This document shows positions 41,952-51,301 of a DNA stretch of 64,000 nt, in pieces; the first letter of the stretch is position 1, and each line of letters starts with the position of its first letter. The position numbers and the translations under genes are program-made. The notes below the pieces were generated by a model. The model saw only the letters and a list, made by a program, of their open reading frames with translations, was not told the origin of the DNA and made no database searches. Source of the DNA: Pedobacter sp. FW305-3-2-15-E-R2A2 (GTDB taxonomy: Bacteria; Bacteroidota; Bacteroidia; Sphingobacteriales; Sphingobacteriaceae); assembly GCF_038446955.1 (NCBI RefSeq), contig NZ_CP151803.1, positions 1,922,001 through 1,986,000 on the forward strand, in the 5' to 3' direction.

Positions 41952-44894
41952 ATGTATTTAAACGTCCATTCTCACTATAGCCTTCGCTACGGCACGATGT
42001 CGATCAAGACATTAGTCGAGGAAGCACAAGCACGAGGCATTACCCAGATGGTAATTACTGACATCAATAATTCTACCGGGGTCATGGAATTTATGCGCGA
42101 ATGCCGTTCAAAAAAAATTAAACCTATTGGAGGAATAGAATTCCGCAGAGATAAAAAGCTGCTGTATATCGGTATCGCTAAGAATAGGGAAGGGATGAAG
42201 GAACTGAACGATTATTTGAGTGATTATAATCTTGAACAAAAGGAGCTACCCGATGAGCCGAAGGAATTTAAAAACGCGTACATTATTTATCCTCATGGTC
42301 ACAAGGCCGAATTAAAAAGTAATGAATACATAGGCGTTCGGTTCGATGAACTACATCAGCTTTTCAATAAGGACTTAAAAGACCATCAGGATAAACTGCT
42401 TGCACTGCAACCCGTCTTTGTGGCTAATAAAATTGAATACCGTCTGCATGAATACCTGAGAGGAATCGATCTGAATACCTTAATTACAATGGTTGAAAAA
42501 GAAGACAGATGCAAAGACACAGATCTGTTTCTCCAACCTGGAGAGCTGGAAGCGAAGTTTTCCAAATATGCTTTTATCCTTGACAATACCCGCAGGCTCA
42601 TGGATAGCTGTACGATGGATTATCCGGAGGGAAAAATTAAGTTAAATCGTAAAACCTTTACCGGAAACAAAAACGATGATAGAGCGCTTCTGGAAAAATT
42701 AGCTGTAGAAGGAATGCGCTACCGCTACGGAAATAAGAACCGGGAGGCTTTGAAACGCGTAAAACAGGAGTTGAAGGTGATTGTCGAAATGGATTTTTGT
42801 GCCTATTTCCTGATTACAAATGACATCATTCAGTATTCTATGCGCAGGGGATATTATCATGTTGGGCGGGGATCAGGAGCAAATAGTATCGTTGCCTATT
42901 GTCTGCGCATTACCGATGTTGATCCTATCGCACTGGATTTATACTTTGAGCGCTTTCTAAATGCGGAACGCTCCTCACCTCCGGATTTTGATATTGATTA
43001 CAGCTGGGACGAACGGGAAGATGTGCAGGATTATATTTTCAAACGCTATGGTAAAGCACATACGGCCTTGTTGGGCACCATGTCTACGTTCAAAGACCGT
43101 TCGGTAATCCGGGAGATCGGTAAAGTAATGGGACTTCCTAAAACTGAAATCGATGGTTTTACTGATCCGAGTCGCGCAGCCGTTAACCGGGACAACAATA
43201 CTTTTAAAAAGATCATGGCGATACATTCCATGATGGGCAATATGCCAAATCAACGAAGTATTCATGCAGGTGGAGTGCTGATCTCAGAAGAACCAATTAC
43301 GTACTATACTGCTTTAGACCTTCCGCCTAAAGGAATGCCGACGGTACAATGGGACATGTATGAAGCAGAATTAATTGGATATGATAAGTACGATATCCTT
43401 TCCCAGCGGGGCATTGGTCACATTAAGGAAGCGGTCAAATTGGTAGAACAAAATCAGCAAAAACGACTGGATATCCATCAGGTACAGGAATTTATCAAAG
43501 ATCCCAATCTGAACAATCGTCTGAAGACAGGCCATACCATCGGCTGTTTTTACATAGAATCTCCGGCAATGCGACAGCTCAATACAAAGCTGACTTGCGA
43601 TAACTACCTCACACTCGTTGCCGCCAGTTCTATCATTCGTCCGGGAGTGGCCCAATCTGGTATGATGAAAACGTACATCCAGAACTTCCATGCGCCTGAT
43701 CAGGTCAAATACCTTCATCCGGTAATGGAAGAGCAACTGAAAGAAACCTTTGGAGTAATGGTTTACCAGGAAGATGTGATTAAGGTGTGTATCCATTACG
43801 GAGGCATGGATGGAACAGATGCTGACATTCTAAGACGTGGGATGAGTGGAAAATACCGTTCCCGTGTGGAGTTTGATCGGCTGGTAGAAAAATTCCATGA
43901 AGGAGCAATGGCATTAGGGAGGCCAGCAGATATTACAAAGGAAGTCTGGAGGCAGGTCTCGTCCTTTGCAGGGTATAGCTTTTCTAAAGCACATTCCGCC
44001 AGTTTTGCGGTGGAGAGTTATCAGAGTCTATACTTGAAAACGTATTATCCGATGGAGTTTATGGTGGGTGTGTTGAATAACTATGGTGGTTTTTATACCC
44101 GATGGCTATATGTTCATGAACTTAAAAAATCCGGAGCAAATGTCCATTTACCTTGTGTAAACAAAAGTAGCCCCGTAGTTTCTATCAAGGGAACTGACGC
44201 CTATCTTGGATTTGTCGGCATACAAGGGCTCGAAGGAAGATTGATTGAACTGATCCCGGAAGAACGAAAACTAGGTGGTGATTATCTCGATCTGGAAGAT
44301 TTTGTAAAACGCACGGAAATTGGTCTGGAACAATTGATTATTTTAATTCGCTGCGGGTGTTTACGTTTTATAGGAAAAAGTAAAAAAGCGCTGCTATGGG
44401 ATGCTCATGGCATGTTAGGCAATAAAACGAAACCAAATAGCCATGCAGAACTATTCCATGTAGAAGCTAAACAGTATATCATGCCCGATCTGATCAATAC
44501 CAAATTAGAGGATGCTTACCATGAACTGGAATTGTTGGGTTTTCCACTTACACTTTCCATGTTCGATTTACTTAAAACGGAATATCGTGGCGACATCCGT
44601 ACGGATGATCTCATTAAATATATTGGACAAACCGTTAAAATGGTAGGTTTATATGTCTGTGAGAAGACTGTACATACCAAAAACAATAAAAAAATGTGGT
44701 TTGGAACCTTTCTCGATGTAGATGGGAACTTTTTTGACACCACGCATTTTCCTAATAGTACCCCAACTTATCCTTTTAGAGGAGCAGGTTGTTATTTGAT
44801 TTTAGGAAAAGTGGTGGAAGATTTTGGTTTTCCGAGTATTGAGGTGATCAAGTTTGCGAAATTGCCTATTGTCAATAATCCTGTAATGGATTGA
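41952..44894 (+). CDS. DNA polymerase III alpha subunit, cassette-type (DnaE2-like)
   Basis: 980 aa, shorter than replicative Bacteroidota DnaE. PHP domain (about 1-230, NVHSHYSLRYGTMSIKTLVE and VITDINNSTG), polymerase palm with catalytic Asp in PPDFDIDYSWDERED, the HHH and OB regions reduced. The position directly after dinB and the short length suggest an accessory, error-prone polymerase. No lexA/imuA-like gene is present in the window. The annotation dnaE2 is inference. Confidence 0.88.
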   Translation: MYLNVHSHYSLRYGTMSIKTLVEEAQARGITQMVITDINNSTGVMEFMRECRSKKIKPIGGIEFRRDKKLLYIGIAKNREGMKELNDYLSDYNLEQKELPDEPKEFKNAYIIYPHGHKAELKSNEYIGVRFDELHQLFNKDLKDHQDKLLALQPVFVANKIEYRLHEYLRGIDLNTLITMVEKEDRCKDTDLFLQPGELEAKFSKYAFILDNTRRLMDSCTMDYPEGKIKLNRKTFTGNKNDDRALLEKLAVEGMRYRYGNKNREALKRVKQELKVIVEMDFCAYFLITNDIIQYSMRRGYYHVGRGSGANSIVAYCLRITDVDPIALDLYFERFLNAERSSPPDFDIDYSWDEREDVQDYIFKRYGKAHTALLGTMSTFKDRSVIREIGKVMGLPKTEIDGFTDPSRAAVNRDNNTFKKIMAIHSMMGNMPNQRSIHAGGVLISEEPITYYTALDLPPKGMPTVQWDMYEAELIGYDKYDILSQRGIGHIKEAVKLVEQNQQKRLDIHQVQEFIKDPNLNNRLKTGHTIGCFYIESPAMRQLNTKLTCDNYLTLVAASSIIRPGVAQSGMMKTYIQNFHAPDQVKYLHPVMEEQLKETFGVMVYQEDVIKVCIHYGGMDGTDADILRRGMSGKYRSRVEFDRLVEKFHEGAMALGRPADITKEVWRQVSSFAGYSFSKAHSASFAVESYQSLYLKTYYPMEFMVGVLNNYGGFYTRWLYVHELKKSGANVHLPCVNKSSPVVSIKGTDAYLGFVGIQGLEGRLIELIPEERKLGGDYLDLEDFVKRTEIGLEQLIILIRCGCLRFIGKSKKALLWDAHGMLGNKTKPNSHAELFHVEAKQYIMPDLINTKLEDAYHELELLGFPLTLSMFDLLKTEYRGDIRTDDLIKYIGQTVKMVGLYVCEKTVHTKNNKKMWFGTFLDVDGNFFDTTHFPNSTPTYPFRGAGCYLILGKVVEDFGFPSIEVIKFAKLPIVNNPVMD

Positions 44895-45127
44895 TTTAAA
44901 GTGTTTTTTTGAACTGGAAGGTAAACTGCTTTTTGGTAACTACTCAGGTTGTCTTACGAAGTAGCAATTGTGAAGAAGGCATTTAGTACATCCTGCTTAG
45001 CGTTAACAAGGTTTGAACTTACCGCACAAAGAGATATTGTTAATAGGTATATATGGAGATTTCGCCGAGACTAACCAATCAATATGTTATAGTGGTCAGT
45101 TTGAGCGAAGCACATTGGCTTATAATC

Positions 45128-46462
45128 GGCAGTGTACAGAAATCTGTGTAAATGAAATTTGGGGTTAGGGTATCAGACCTTAACCCTTTGTTCAAAAATA
45201 GCAATAAACTGATTTATAATCAACGGCCAGTTATGAATGGGCATCGTCCACTTTTTAGTGGCTTCCATTAAGGCCAGGTAAACAGATTTTTTCACAGCCT
45301 CATCGGTTGGAAAAGACATTTTATTTTTGGTGTATTTTCTGATCTTTCCATTCAAATTTTCAATTAAATTAGTTGTATAAATGATTTTCCTGATTTCCAG
45401 GGGGAACTCAAAAAATGCCGTCAGGTCATCCCAGTTTATCCGCCAGCTTCGAATCGCATAAGGATATTTTATTCCCCATTTTAACTCAAATGTTGTGAGT
45501 TCAGCTTCTGCTGCCTGCTTATTGGGAGCTGAATAAATGGGCTTCATATCTTCCGTAAATGGCTTTTTATCCTTCCATACCACATACTTGCAGGCATTAC
45601 GAATCTGATGAACCACACAAATCTGAGTGGTAGATTGCGGAAATACAGAACGGATGGTCTGAGTAAAGCCACCCAGGTTATCGGTGCATGTGATCAGAAT
45701 ATCCTGAACACCTCTGGTCTGCAAATCAGTGAGCACACTCATCCAAAAAGCACTACTTTCATTCTTTCCCAGCCATAGCCCCAATACTTCCTTACGGCCT
45801 TCCATATTAAGTCCAACAGCCAGATAGATCGTTTTATTGATGACCTTATTACTTTCTCTTACTTTGAAAACAATGCCATCCATCCACACAATCATATATA
45901 CCGGATCAAGTGGGCGATTCTGCCAGGCTAAAATATCATCAGTTACTCTTGCTGTTATGGTCGAAATGGTAGAGGGTGGTAAACGAAAGTCATATAACTC
46001 ACGAAGTTCTTCTTCAATGTCAGCATTGGACATCCCCTTGGCATATAAAGAAACTACCAACTTTTCTATGCCTTCTGAGAGTTTACTCCGTTTGGGAAGG
46101 ATCTGTGGATCAAAACTGGAATCCCGGTCTCTGGGGACTTTGATATCCAGTTCTCCATGTTCTGTTTTTACCTTCTTTTCGCCATAACCATTACGGGAAT
46201 TATCGGTTTGTTTGCGTTGTTTATCGTGCTTAACATAGCCCAGATGAGAATCAAGCTCCCCTTCAAGCATCTTTTCAACGCCTCGTTTATACATCTGATC
46301 CATGAAGCTCATGAAATCTTTGCCGTCCTTAAACTGTTTAAGGAAATCGTCATTTAAAAAATCTTCTGCTTGCATCTTTTAAATTCCTTTCTCTAATTTA
46401 CATAAAAATGGGATCTAAGTTTTTACCTCAAATCCCATTTACACAGTTTTTTGGATACTGCC
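45128..46462 (-). mobile_element. Complete IS256-family insertion sequence, element 1
   Basis: 1335 bp. Terminal inverted repeats: left starts GGCAGTGTACAGAAATCTGT and the reverse complement of the right starts GGCAGTATCCAAAAAACTGT; both continue GTAAATG. The 8-bp target duplication TTATAATC lies at 45120-45127 and 46463-46470. One transposase gene fills it. Complete ends and duplication mean it inserted as a unit, probably recently. It lies in intergenic DNA and breaks no visible gene. Confidence 0.93.
45173..46375 (-). CDS. IS256-family transposase (element 1)
   Basis: 400 aa, mutator-type. DDE residues lie in [13 protein letters not shown] (Asp), [10 protein letters not shown] (Asp) and [14 protein letters not shown] (Glu). 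Also typical are [20 protein letters not shown] and [13 protein letters not shown]. Full length and open. Only about 35% or so similar by eye to the other transposase in the window, so the two IS elements are not copies of each other. Confidence 0.95.
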   Translation of the reverse strand: MQAEDFLNDDFLKQFKDGKDFMSFMDQMYKRGVEKMLEGELDSHLGYVKHDKQRKQTDNSRNGYGEKKVKTEHGELDIKVPRDRDSSFDPQILPKRSKLSEGIEKLVVSLYAKGMSNADIEEELRELYDFRLPPSTISTITARVTDDILAWQNRPLDPVYMIVWMDGIVFKVRESNKVINKTIYLAVGLNMEGRKEVLGLWLGKNESSAFWMSVLTDLQTRGVQDILITCTDNLGGFTQTIRSVFPQSTTQICVVHQIRNACKYVVWKDKKPFTEDMKPIYSAPNKQAAEAELTTFELKWGIKYPYAIRSWRINWDDLTAFFEFPLEIRKIIYTTNLIENLNGKIRKYTKNKMSFPTDEAVKKSVYLALMEATKKWTMPIHNWPLIINQFIAIFEQRVKV

Positions 46463-46628
46463 TTATAATCTTAATGACATGACTAGCACCTTGCGAAATC
46501 TCCGGTTTTTACTATTCTTATTTTAATTAGGGTCTTTTAACAGATTTATAATTCCGTTACAGCAGTAAAGCTTTAGTGGCCGTATTGCGCCCAATTGCCA
46601 CTTTTAGTTTCATTTAACGATTCATTTG

Positions 46629-47252
46629 TCAAGATTTCTTTTCTATGACAAAAGCTTTCAATTCTGCAATTTTTCCATTTTCGAAGCGCCAGACGTCGCA
46701 ATAATCATAGTGGTTATAGGTTCCATTTGCAGCCTTCAAGGTGATTTCACCTGTTACGGTTACATAGCTACCCTCCTCAATGGTCTTTTCGACGGTAAAT
46801 ACGGGCGGTTCCAAATAGAATTCTTTCATATACTCTCGTACTTTATCTCTACCCTCAAGGATACGTTCGCCTACAAAAACCCATTTGGTATCCTGTGTAC
46901 AATAGACTAGAAAACTTTCATAGTTTCCCTTTTTTACGAATTCGTTGGCCTTGTGTAATATCGTTGCGTTTTTCATTTTTGTTTGTTTTTGGATGTGAAT
47001 CGATTCAGTAATGCTTGAATCTGGCGTGCTTTCATATAATTTTATTGCTAAGCTTTCTCCGTAATAAATTACCTTCCCTGCATTGGAGTTATAAAGATCA
47101 ATGGTTCGTATTTCGTCATCCCAGTTCCTTATCTTTTGAGGATTTGTAACAGGCTGAAATGTGTTTTGATTAGGAAGGTAACTTACCGGTTGTGCTATGA
47201 TTTCGATACCGGCTGACAGTAAGATGGATATTGTTAATGTTAGTTTTTTCAC
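46629..47252 (-). CDS. NTF2/SnoaL-like protein with signal peptide
   Basis: 207 aa. Signal peptide MKKLTLTISILLSAGIEIIAQ, a spacer of about 65 residues, and a C-terminal SnoaL/NTF2-like domain (about 92-207): ILHKANEFVKKGNYESFLVY, REYMKEFYLEPP and DYCDVWRFENGKIAELKAF. An internal Met at residue 92 (MKNATILHK) could start the domain alone, so the N-terminal part may be an addition. Function not known from sequence. Confidence 0.7.
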   Translation of the reverse strand: MKKLTLTISILLSAGIEIIAQPVSYLPNQNTFQPVTNPQKIRNWDDEIRTIDLYNSNAGKVIYYGESLAIKLYESTPDSSITESIHIQKQTKMKNATILHKANEFVKKGNYESFLVYCTQDTKWVFVGERILEGRDKVREYMKEFYLEPPVFTVEKTIEEGSYVTVTGEITLKAANGTYNHYDYCDVWRFENGKIAELKAFVIEKKS

Positions 47253-47419
47253 GTTATTATTTTAATTATGTGCCAATTAATTATTACTTCTTTTCTTTCC
47301 ATCCAACCCTTGAATGTCTAATCTTTATACGCTCTTTCATATGTCCATTTGTTAATCTTAATCGTCATGCTCAATTTTGTGATTTTGTTAAATTGTGCTT
47401 AGAATATCCTGAATAAGTT

Positions 47420-48433
47420 CTACAAACTTTCCAAGGTTTCTTCAATTATTTCGATTCCAAATTCTTTTAATCGGTTGCTGATATGATGAGTTGAGATAAT
47501 AGTTTCTGGAAGGTACAAACCCCCGGTCTTTTGTTCAGATTGTCCATTTAGGCCCAATATCTTTTCTGTGATTAAATATACGCCCACAGCTGTGAGATGG
47601 GAATTCCCTTTTGGGCCGGATACGATCGTGCTGAGTTTTCTTTTTTCGCCGGATAGTAGGGTACCATCAATAGTAATGTATAAATCATGGGAAGCTTCCA
47701 GGCCATTACTAGTCCCTATCGATTCCCCAATAATAAAGTCGAACCGAATATTTTTCGCACTCGTAAAAGCGGCTATACTCGGAATATCCAGCGTGCTGAG
47801 TGGGTAACCTATTGCTGACGAATGATTGTGCAAATCAATAGTTCTCGGGTTTTCTTTTGCTTGTACTGATAGCCAATTTCCCCCCTTGCGAATTAGCGCC
47901 TCACCAACAAAACCACTAACTTCGTTTGCAACTAACGGCCCTACGCTATCCTTTGGGTCATATAATCCTGCAAGTTCGATAGTTTCTATTTGACTGAATT
48001 TATTCGCTTGCTGTTTGACCATAAGAGTTAATAATCCCGCTTGCCAATGACCTGCGTATACAACAGGCGCAACAATTGTTTTGTGAAGGCTCAAAAATGC
48101 TGTGGGAGAAATTTGATCCGCTAATTCGCTTACAGCAATACATGCAATGCCATTTAAGATAGCAGTTTCTCTTAATATATTACTGTGATCATCCACCGCT
48201 GATATAATCAGATCAATTTTCTTAAATTCACTTAGATCGAAGCCTTCTGCGAGATTGATATAGGCTGTTTCTGAATGATTTAATTCCTTCGCTAAAGATA
48301 TTCCGTTTTGCGGATTTCTACCTGCAAGAATAAGTTCGATACGCTTATCAGCTTGTCTGATTAGTCTTGCGATGTTACTTCCAACCATCCCATAACCGCC
48401 CACAATTAAGATTCGTTTTTTCTGTGATTCCAT
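47420..48433 (-). CDS. Saccharopine dehydrogenase-like NAD(P)-binding protein
   Basis: 337 aa. N-terminal Rossmann motif LIVGGYGMVGSNIARLIRQ, then AGRNPQNG, DLIISAVDDHSNI and AVSELAD, as in the saccharopine-dehydrogenase NADP-binding family. The C-terminal half is family-like but without a predicted substrate. It is divergent from the HxlR gene at 48687 (253 bp), which probably controls it. Confidence 0.8.
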   Translation of the reverse strand: MESQKKRILIVGGYGMVGSNIARLIRQADKRIELILAGRNPQNGISLAKELNHSETAYINLAEGFDLSEFKKIDLIISAVDDHSNILRETAILNGIACIAVSELADQISPTAFLSLHKTIVAPVVYAGHWQAGLLTLMVKQQANKFSQIETIELAGLYDPKDSVGPLVANEVSGFVGEALIRKGGNWLSVQAKENPRTIDLHNHSSAIGYPLSTLDIPSIAAFTSAKNIRFDFIIGESIGTSNGLEASHDLYITIDGTLLSGEKRKLSTIVSGPKGNSHLTAVGVYLITEKILGLNGQSEQKTGGLYLPETIISTHHISNRLKEFGIEIIEETLESL

Positions 48434-48686
48434 ATTAAATTTTTTAAATTATATAATTTTACATTTTGCAATTCATTTTAAGTGTGAAGTCGGTCACAAC
48501 TCATCCATGGGTAAACCGTTCATCAAGCCATTTTTTATTTATCACAGACTCAGTAAGATTAGGATGCACCACAATTATTAAAGTTTTCATATTTCAATGA
48601 TTAGTGTATTTAAGACAAAGTTAGGGTTGCATATAAACTTTTGTATATTGCCTGCTAATTGTTAGGTACTATAAAAAATGTAAGTA

Positions 48687-49079
48687 ATGAGTGAGATCAA
48701 GCAAACCTCAACAAACTTCTCGAATAAGGTTGCTCTGAGCGATGAATGTTCGGAAGCATATGCCTCAAATATCATCGGCGGACAATGGACATTGGTAATA
48801 TGTTCGTGGCTATTAAGTGGTAAACTTAGATTTGGAGAACTAAAGAAGAAATTACCTGGTATTACTGAAAGGATGTTGACCTTGCAATTGCGTAAGCTCG
48901 AAGAGAATAAAATAATCAGCCGGACTGTTTATGCAGAAGTACCGCCACGTGTAGAATATGAGCTGACAGAAATTGGATATGCATTGAAGTCAGTTATCAT
49001 GGAATTAGAAGTTTGGGGCACAAGCCATAAAAAATTGATCGGTGAGCAATCTTGCATTCCTGTCGGGAGTGTAACATGA
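48687..49079 (+). CDS. HxlR-family transcriptional regulator, 3' end altered by IS insertion
   Basis: 130 aa. Winged HTH: ASNIIGGQWTLVICSWLLSG, KLRFGELKKKLPGITERMLT, LQLRKLEENKIISRTVYAEV and ELTEIGYALKSVIMELE. The last residues GSVT and the TGA stop come from the left end of the IS256 element that begins at 49065. Joining the sequence across the element puts TGA directly after GTC, so the original protein ended SCIPV and lost nothing essential. Probably still functional. It likely controls the divergent dehydrogenase gene. Confidence 0.88.
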   Translation: MSEIKQTSTNFSNKVALSDECSEAYASNIIGGQWTLVICSWLLSGKLRFGELKKKLPGITERMLTLQLRKLEENKIISRTVYAEVPPRVEYELTEIGYALKSVIMELEVWGTSHKKLIGEQSCIPVGSVT

Positions 49080-50398
49080 ACTGTGTCAGTTTCAAAAATT
49101 AACGCCTCTCAGAATCCTTTATTCTCTTGAAGAATTCTGTCACCAAATTTAATATAAAGTTGTGAAAATGCCGGTCCCCAATTATGGATTGGCATCGTCC
49201 ATTTCTTACTGATGTTTTTGATGACCAGATACATGAGTTTCATCAGTGCCTGCTCAGAAGAAAAAGCCCCCTTGGTCTTGGTAATTTTGCGGATTTGGCG
49301 GTGTACGCCCTCAATCGGATTGGTGGTGTAAATAATCTTACGGATCCCTTGATCGTATTCAAAGAATGCAGAAAGGTTTACCCAGTTGTCCAGCCAGGAC
49401 TTACAACTCAGGGGATATTTCGTCCCCCATTTCTCTTCGAACTCCAGCAATTTTTCATATCCCAGCTGTTCATTATTCGCCTGATAGATTGGCTTCATAT
49501 CGGCCATTACTGCCTTTTTATCTTTCTCAGGAACATAGCGCATAGAACAGCGGATCTGGTGAACAATGCAAAGCTGTACCCTGGTCTTTGGAAAGATAGC
49601 CTCTACAGCTTCAGGGAAGCCCTTTAGTCCATCAATGCAGGCGATCAGGATATCTTCAACACCACGCGTTTTTAGATCAGTGAGTACCGAAAGCCAGAAT
49701 TTGGCGCCTTCGTTTTCAGCCGTATAAAGCCCCAAAACATCTTTTTTGCCTTCAATATCCACACCCAGGATATTGTAGATTGCACGGGTTTCCACTACAC
49801 CATTTACCCTGACCTTAAAGAACATGCAATCCAGGAAGACAAAGGGGTAAACTGCTTCTAAGGGTCTGTTGCGCCATTCCTGCACGGCTGGTAGTACGCT
49901 GTCAGTAATGCGTGAGATCTCAGCTGCAGAAATGTCCATGGCGTACATTTCCTGGATATAATCACGCATAGCACGCGTACTCATCCCCATTGCATACATC
50001 GAGAGGATGTTCCCTTCCAGTTCTTCTGTAATGATCAGTTGGCGTTTGGGGACAACCTTAGGGTCAAAAGTGCCCAGGCGGTCCCGACCGGTTTCCAATT
50101 CAAACTCTCCCGAGCTCAAGCTGCGAACCGTCTTCTTACTTTTCCCGTTCTTACGGTTGGACTGACCGGCTAGCTTACTTTCTGAAATGTGGTGCTCCAG
50201 CTCTCCGGTCATCATAGATTCCAGAAAGTGTTTCATCATCGGGGCTAGTACCCCATCCGTGCCAGTCATTTTCTTGCCGGCATATAAGCCAGCTATAGCT
50301 TCCTTTTTGAAGCTTTCGAAATCAAAGTCTTCTTGTGTTGCCATAATTATGTCGATAGTTTAAAGTTACACTATTGACACAGTTTGTGAAACACCCTC
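49065..50398 (-). mobile_element. Complete IS256-family insertion sequence, element 2
   Basis: 1334 bp. 24-bp inverted repeats: left GGGAGTGTAACATGAACTGT and reverse-complemented right GAGGGTGTTTCACAAACTGT, both ending GTCA (18 of 24 match). The 8-bp duplication TTCCTGTC lies at 49057-49064 and 50399-50406. Target: the last codons of an HxlR gene. Confidence 0.92.
49109..50344 (-). CDS. IS256-family transposase (element 2)
   Basis: 411 aa, open and full length. DDE residues lie in VFLDCMFFKVRV (Asp), IACIDGLKGFPEAV (Asp) and PIEGVHRQIRKITKTKG (Glu). It shares family motifs with the transposase of element 1 ([21 protein letters not shown]) but differs in many positions. Confidence 0.95.
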   Translation of the reverse strand: MATQEDFDFESFKKEAIAGLYAGKKMTGTDGVLAPMMKHFLESMMTGELEHHISESKLAGQSNRKNGKSKKTVRSLSSGEFELETGRDRLGTFDPKVVPKRQLIITEELEGNILSMYAMGMSTRAMRDYIQEMYAMDISAAEISRITDSVLPAVQEWRNRPLEAVYPFVFLDCMFFKVRVNGVVETRAIYNILGVDIEGKKDVLGLYTAENEGAKFWLSVLTDLKTRGVEDILIACIDGLKGFPEAVEAIFPKTRVQLCIVHQIRCSMRYVPEKDKKAVMADMKPIYQANNEQLGYEKLLEFEEKWGTKYPLSCKSWLDNWVNLSAFFEYDQGIRKIIYTTNPIEGVHRQIRKITKTKGAFSSEQALMKLMYLVIKNISKKWTMPIHNWGPAFSQLYIKFGDRILQENKGF

Positions 50399-50488
50399 TT
50401 CCTGTCTGAAACTTTCCGATACATTTAAAATTATTCAAACATTGCTATTGTTTGTTCGTTTGTGCAATCAATGTTTTGCGGGAACGCT

Positions 50489-50635
50489 CTATACATGCTC
50501 CGTGGCTTCATAAATAATACTTACCGGGTTGGTTGGATATAAGGTACATGTGATGAAGTCATTCAATTCCAGATCTTTTAATTCTTTAGCGAGTATCTTA
50601 GAAGATATGCCAGTGATTTCATAAAAATGGTCCGG
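50489..50635 (-). pseudogene. HxlR-family gene remnant
   Basis: About 47 codons on the minus strand: FYEITGISSKILAKELKDLE, LNDFITCTLYPTNPVSIIYE, ATEHV, stop. This is the middle of an HxlR winged HTH. The first helices and the C-terminus are missing, and a TGA lies directly upstream. It sits just outside the second IS element and may be the scar of a second HxlR gene that was lost. Confidence 0.6.
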
Positions 50636-50687
50636 TCAGAAAAGTGACAGGGAAAAAAATCTACGTGGCAATGTATTCAGGAGGTGT

Positions 50688-51242
50688 TTATTCAGGAACT
50701 GTGTCATTTATCGTGATGTTTACCGGAATTTTTATTTCTTTTTCCATTCCATTTGGCATTTTAAATTCAATTTTTATAAAGCCATTAAGCTTTTCAAATT
50801 TTTTGTTTAGTTTAAATACAATCCCTAAATTTTTATACAAGATCTTTTCATATTCCCATAATGGAAGTTCTTGCAGGTTTTTAGACCTTTCATTATCTAC
50901 AATTCGTAGTTTTTCATTGTTTTCATTTGTAAGTTCAAAATCTTTTAAAGTATAAGTCGCAAAATCATAAATATTATCATTTTTAACTATAATGGTTCCG
51001 TGATTTTTATGATACTCATCGACTTCCTTCTTTGATAAAGGAAACCTTGTTATGACGCCAAATTCATCAGTCGGCTGTTTTTTTATTTCAGTAATGTCGG
51101 TAATGCTAACCTTGGCATTTTTTGTTATTTCATTTAAAAATTGTTCAGTTTCATGATCTGAATATTTGTAGTCGGGATCGTTTTGTCCGTTACAGGAAAT
51201 CATAAATGGAAAAATTGCAAGGAGTAAAAAAAGGTTTTTCAT
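50688..51242 (-). CDS. Lipoprotein of unknown function
   Basis: 184 aa. Lipobox MISC (C17). Lysine-rich mature part with KVSITDITEIKKQPTDEF, ITRFPLSKKEVDEYHKNHGT and KIEFKMPNGMEKEIKIPVNI. No domain recognised. Low GC compared with the genes at 53-59 kb. Confidence 0.65.
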   Translation of the reverse strand: MKNLFLLLAIFPFMISCNGQNDPDYKYSDHETEQFLNEITKNAKVSITDITEIKKQPTDEFGVITRFPLSKKEVDEYHKNHGTIIVKNDNIYDFATYTLKDFELTNENNEKLRIVDNERSKNLQELPLWEYEKILYKNLGIVFKLNKKFEKLNGFIKIEFKMPNGMEKEIKIPVNITINDTVPE

Positions 51243-51301
51243 TTTAATTGAAATTTTCTTCTGGTGTCAAATAGGTGAGGAAATAAAATAAGCGCTAAAA
51301 T

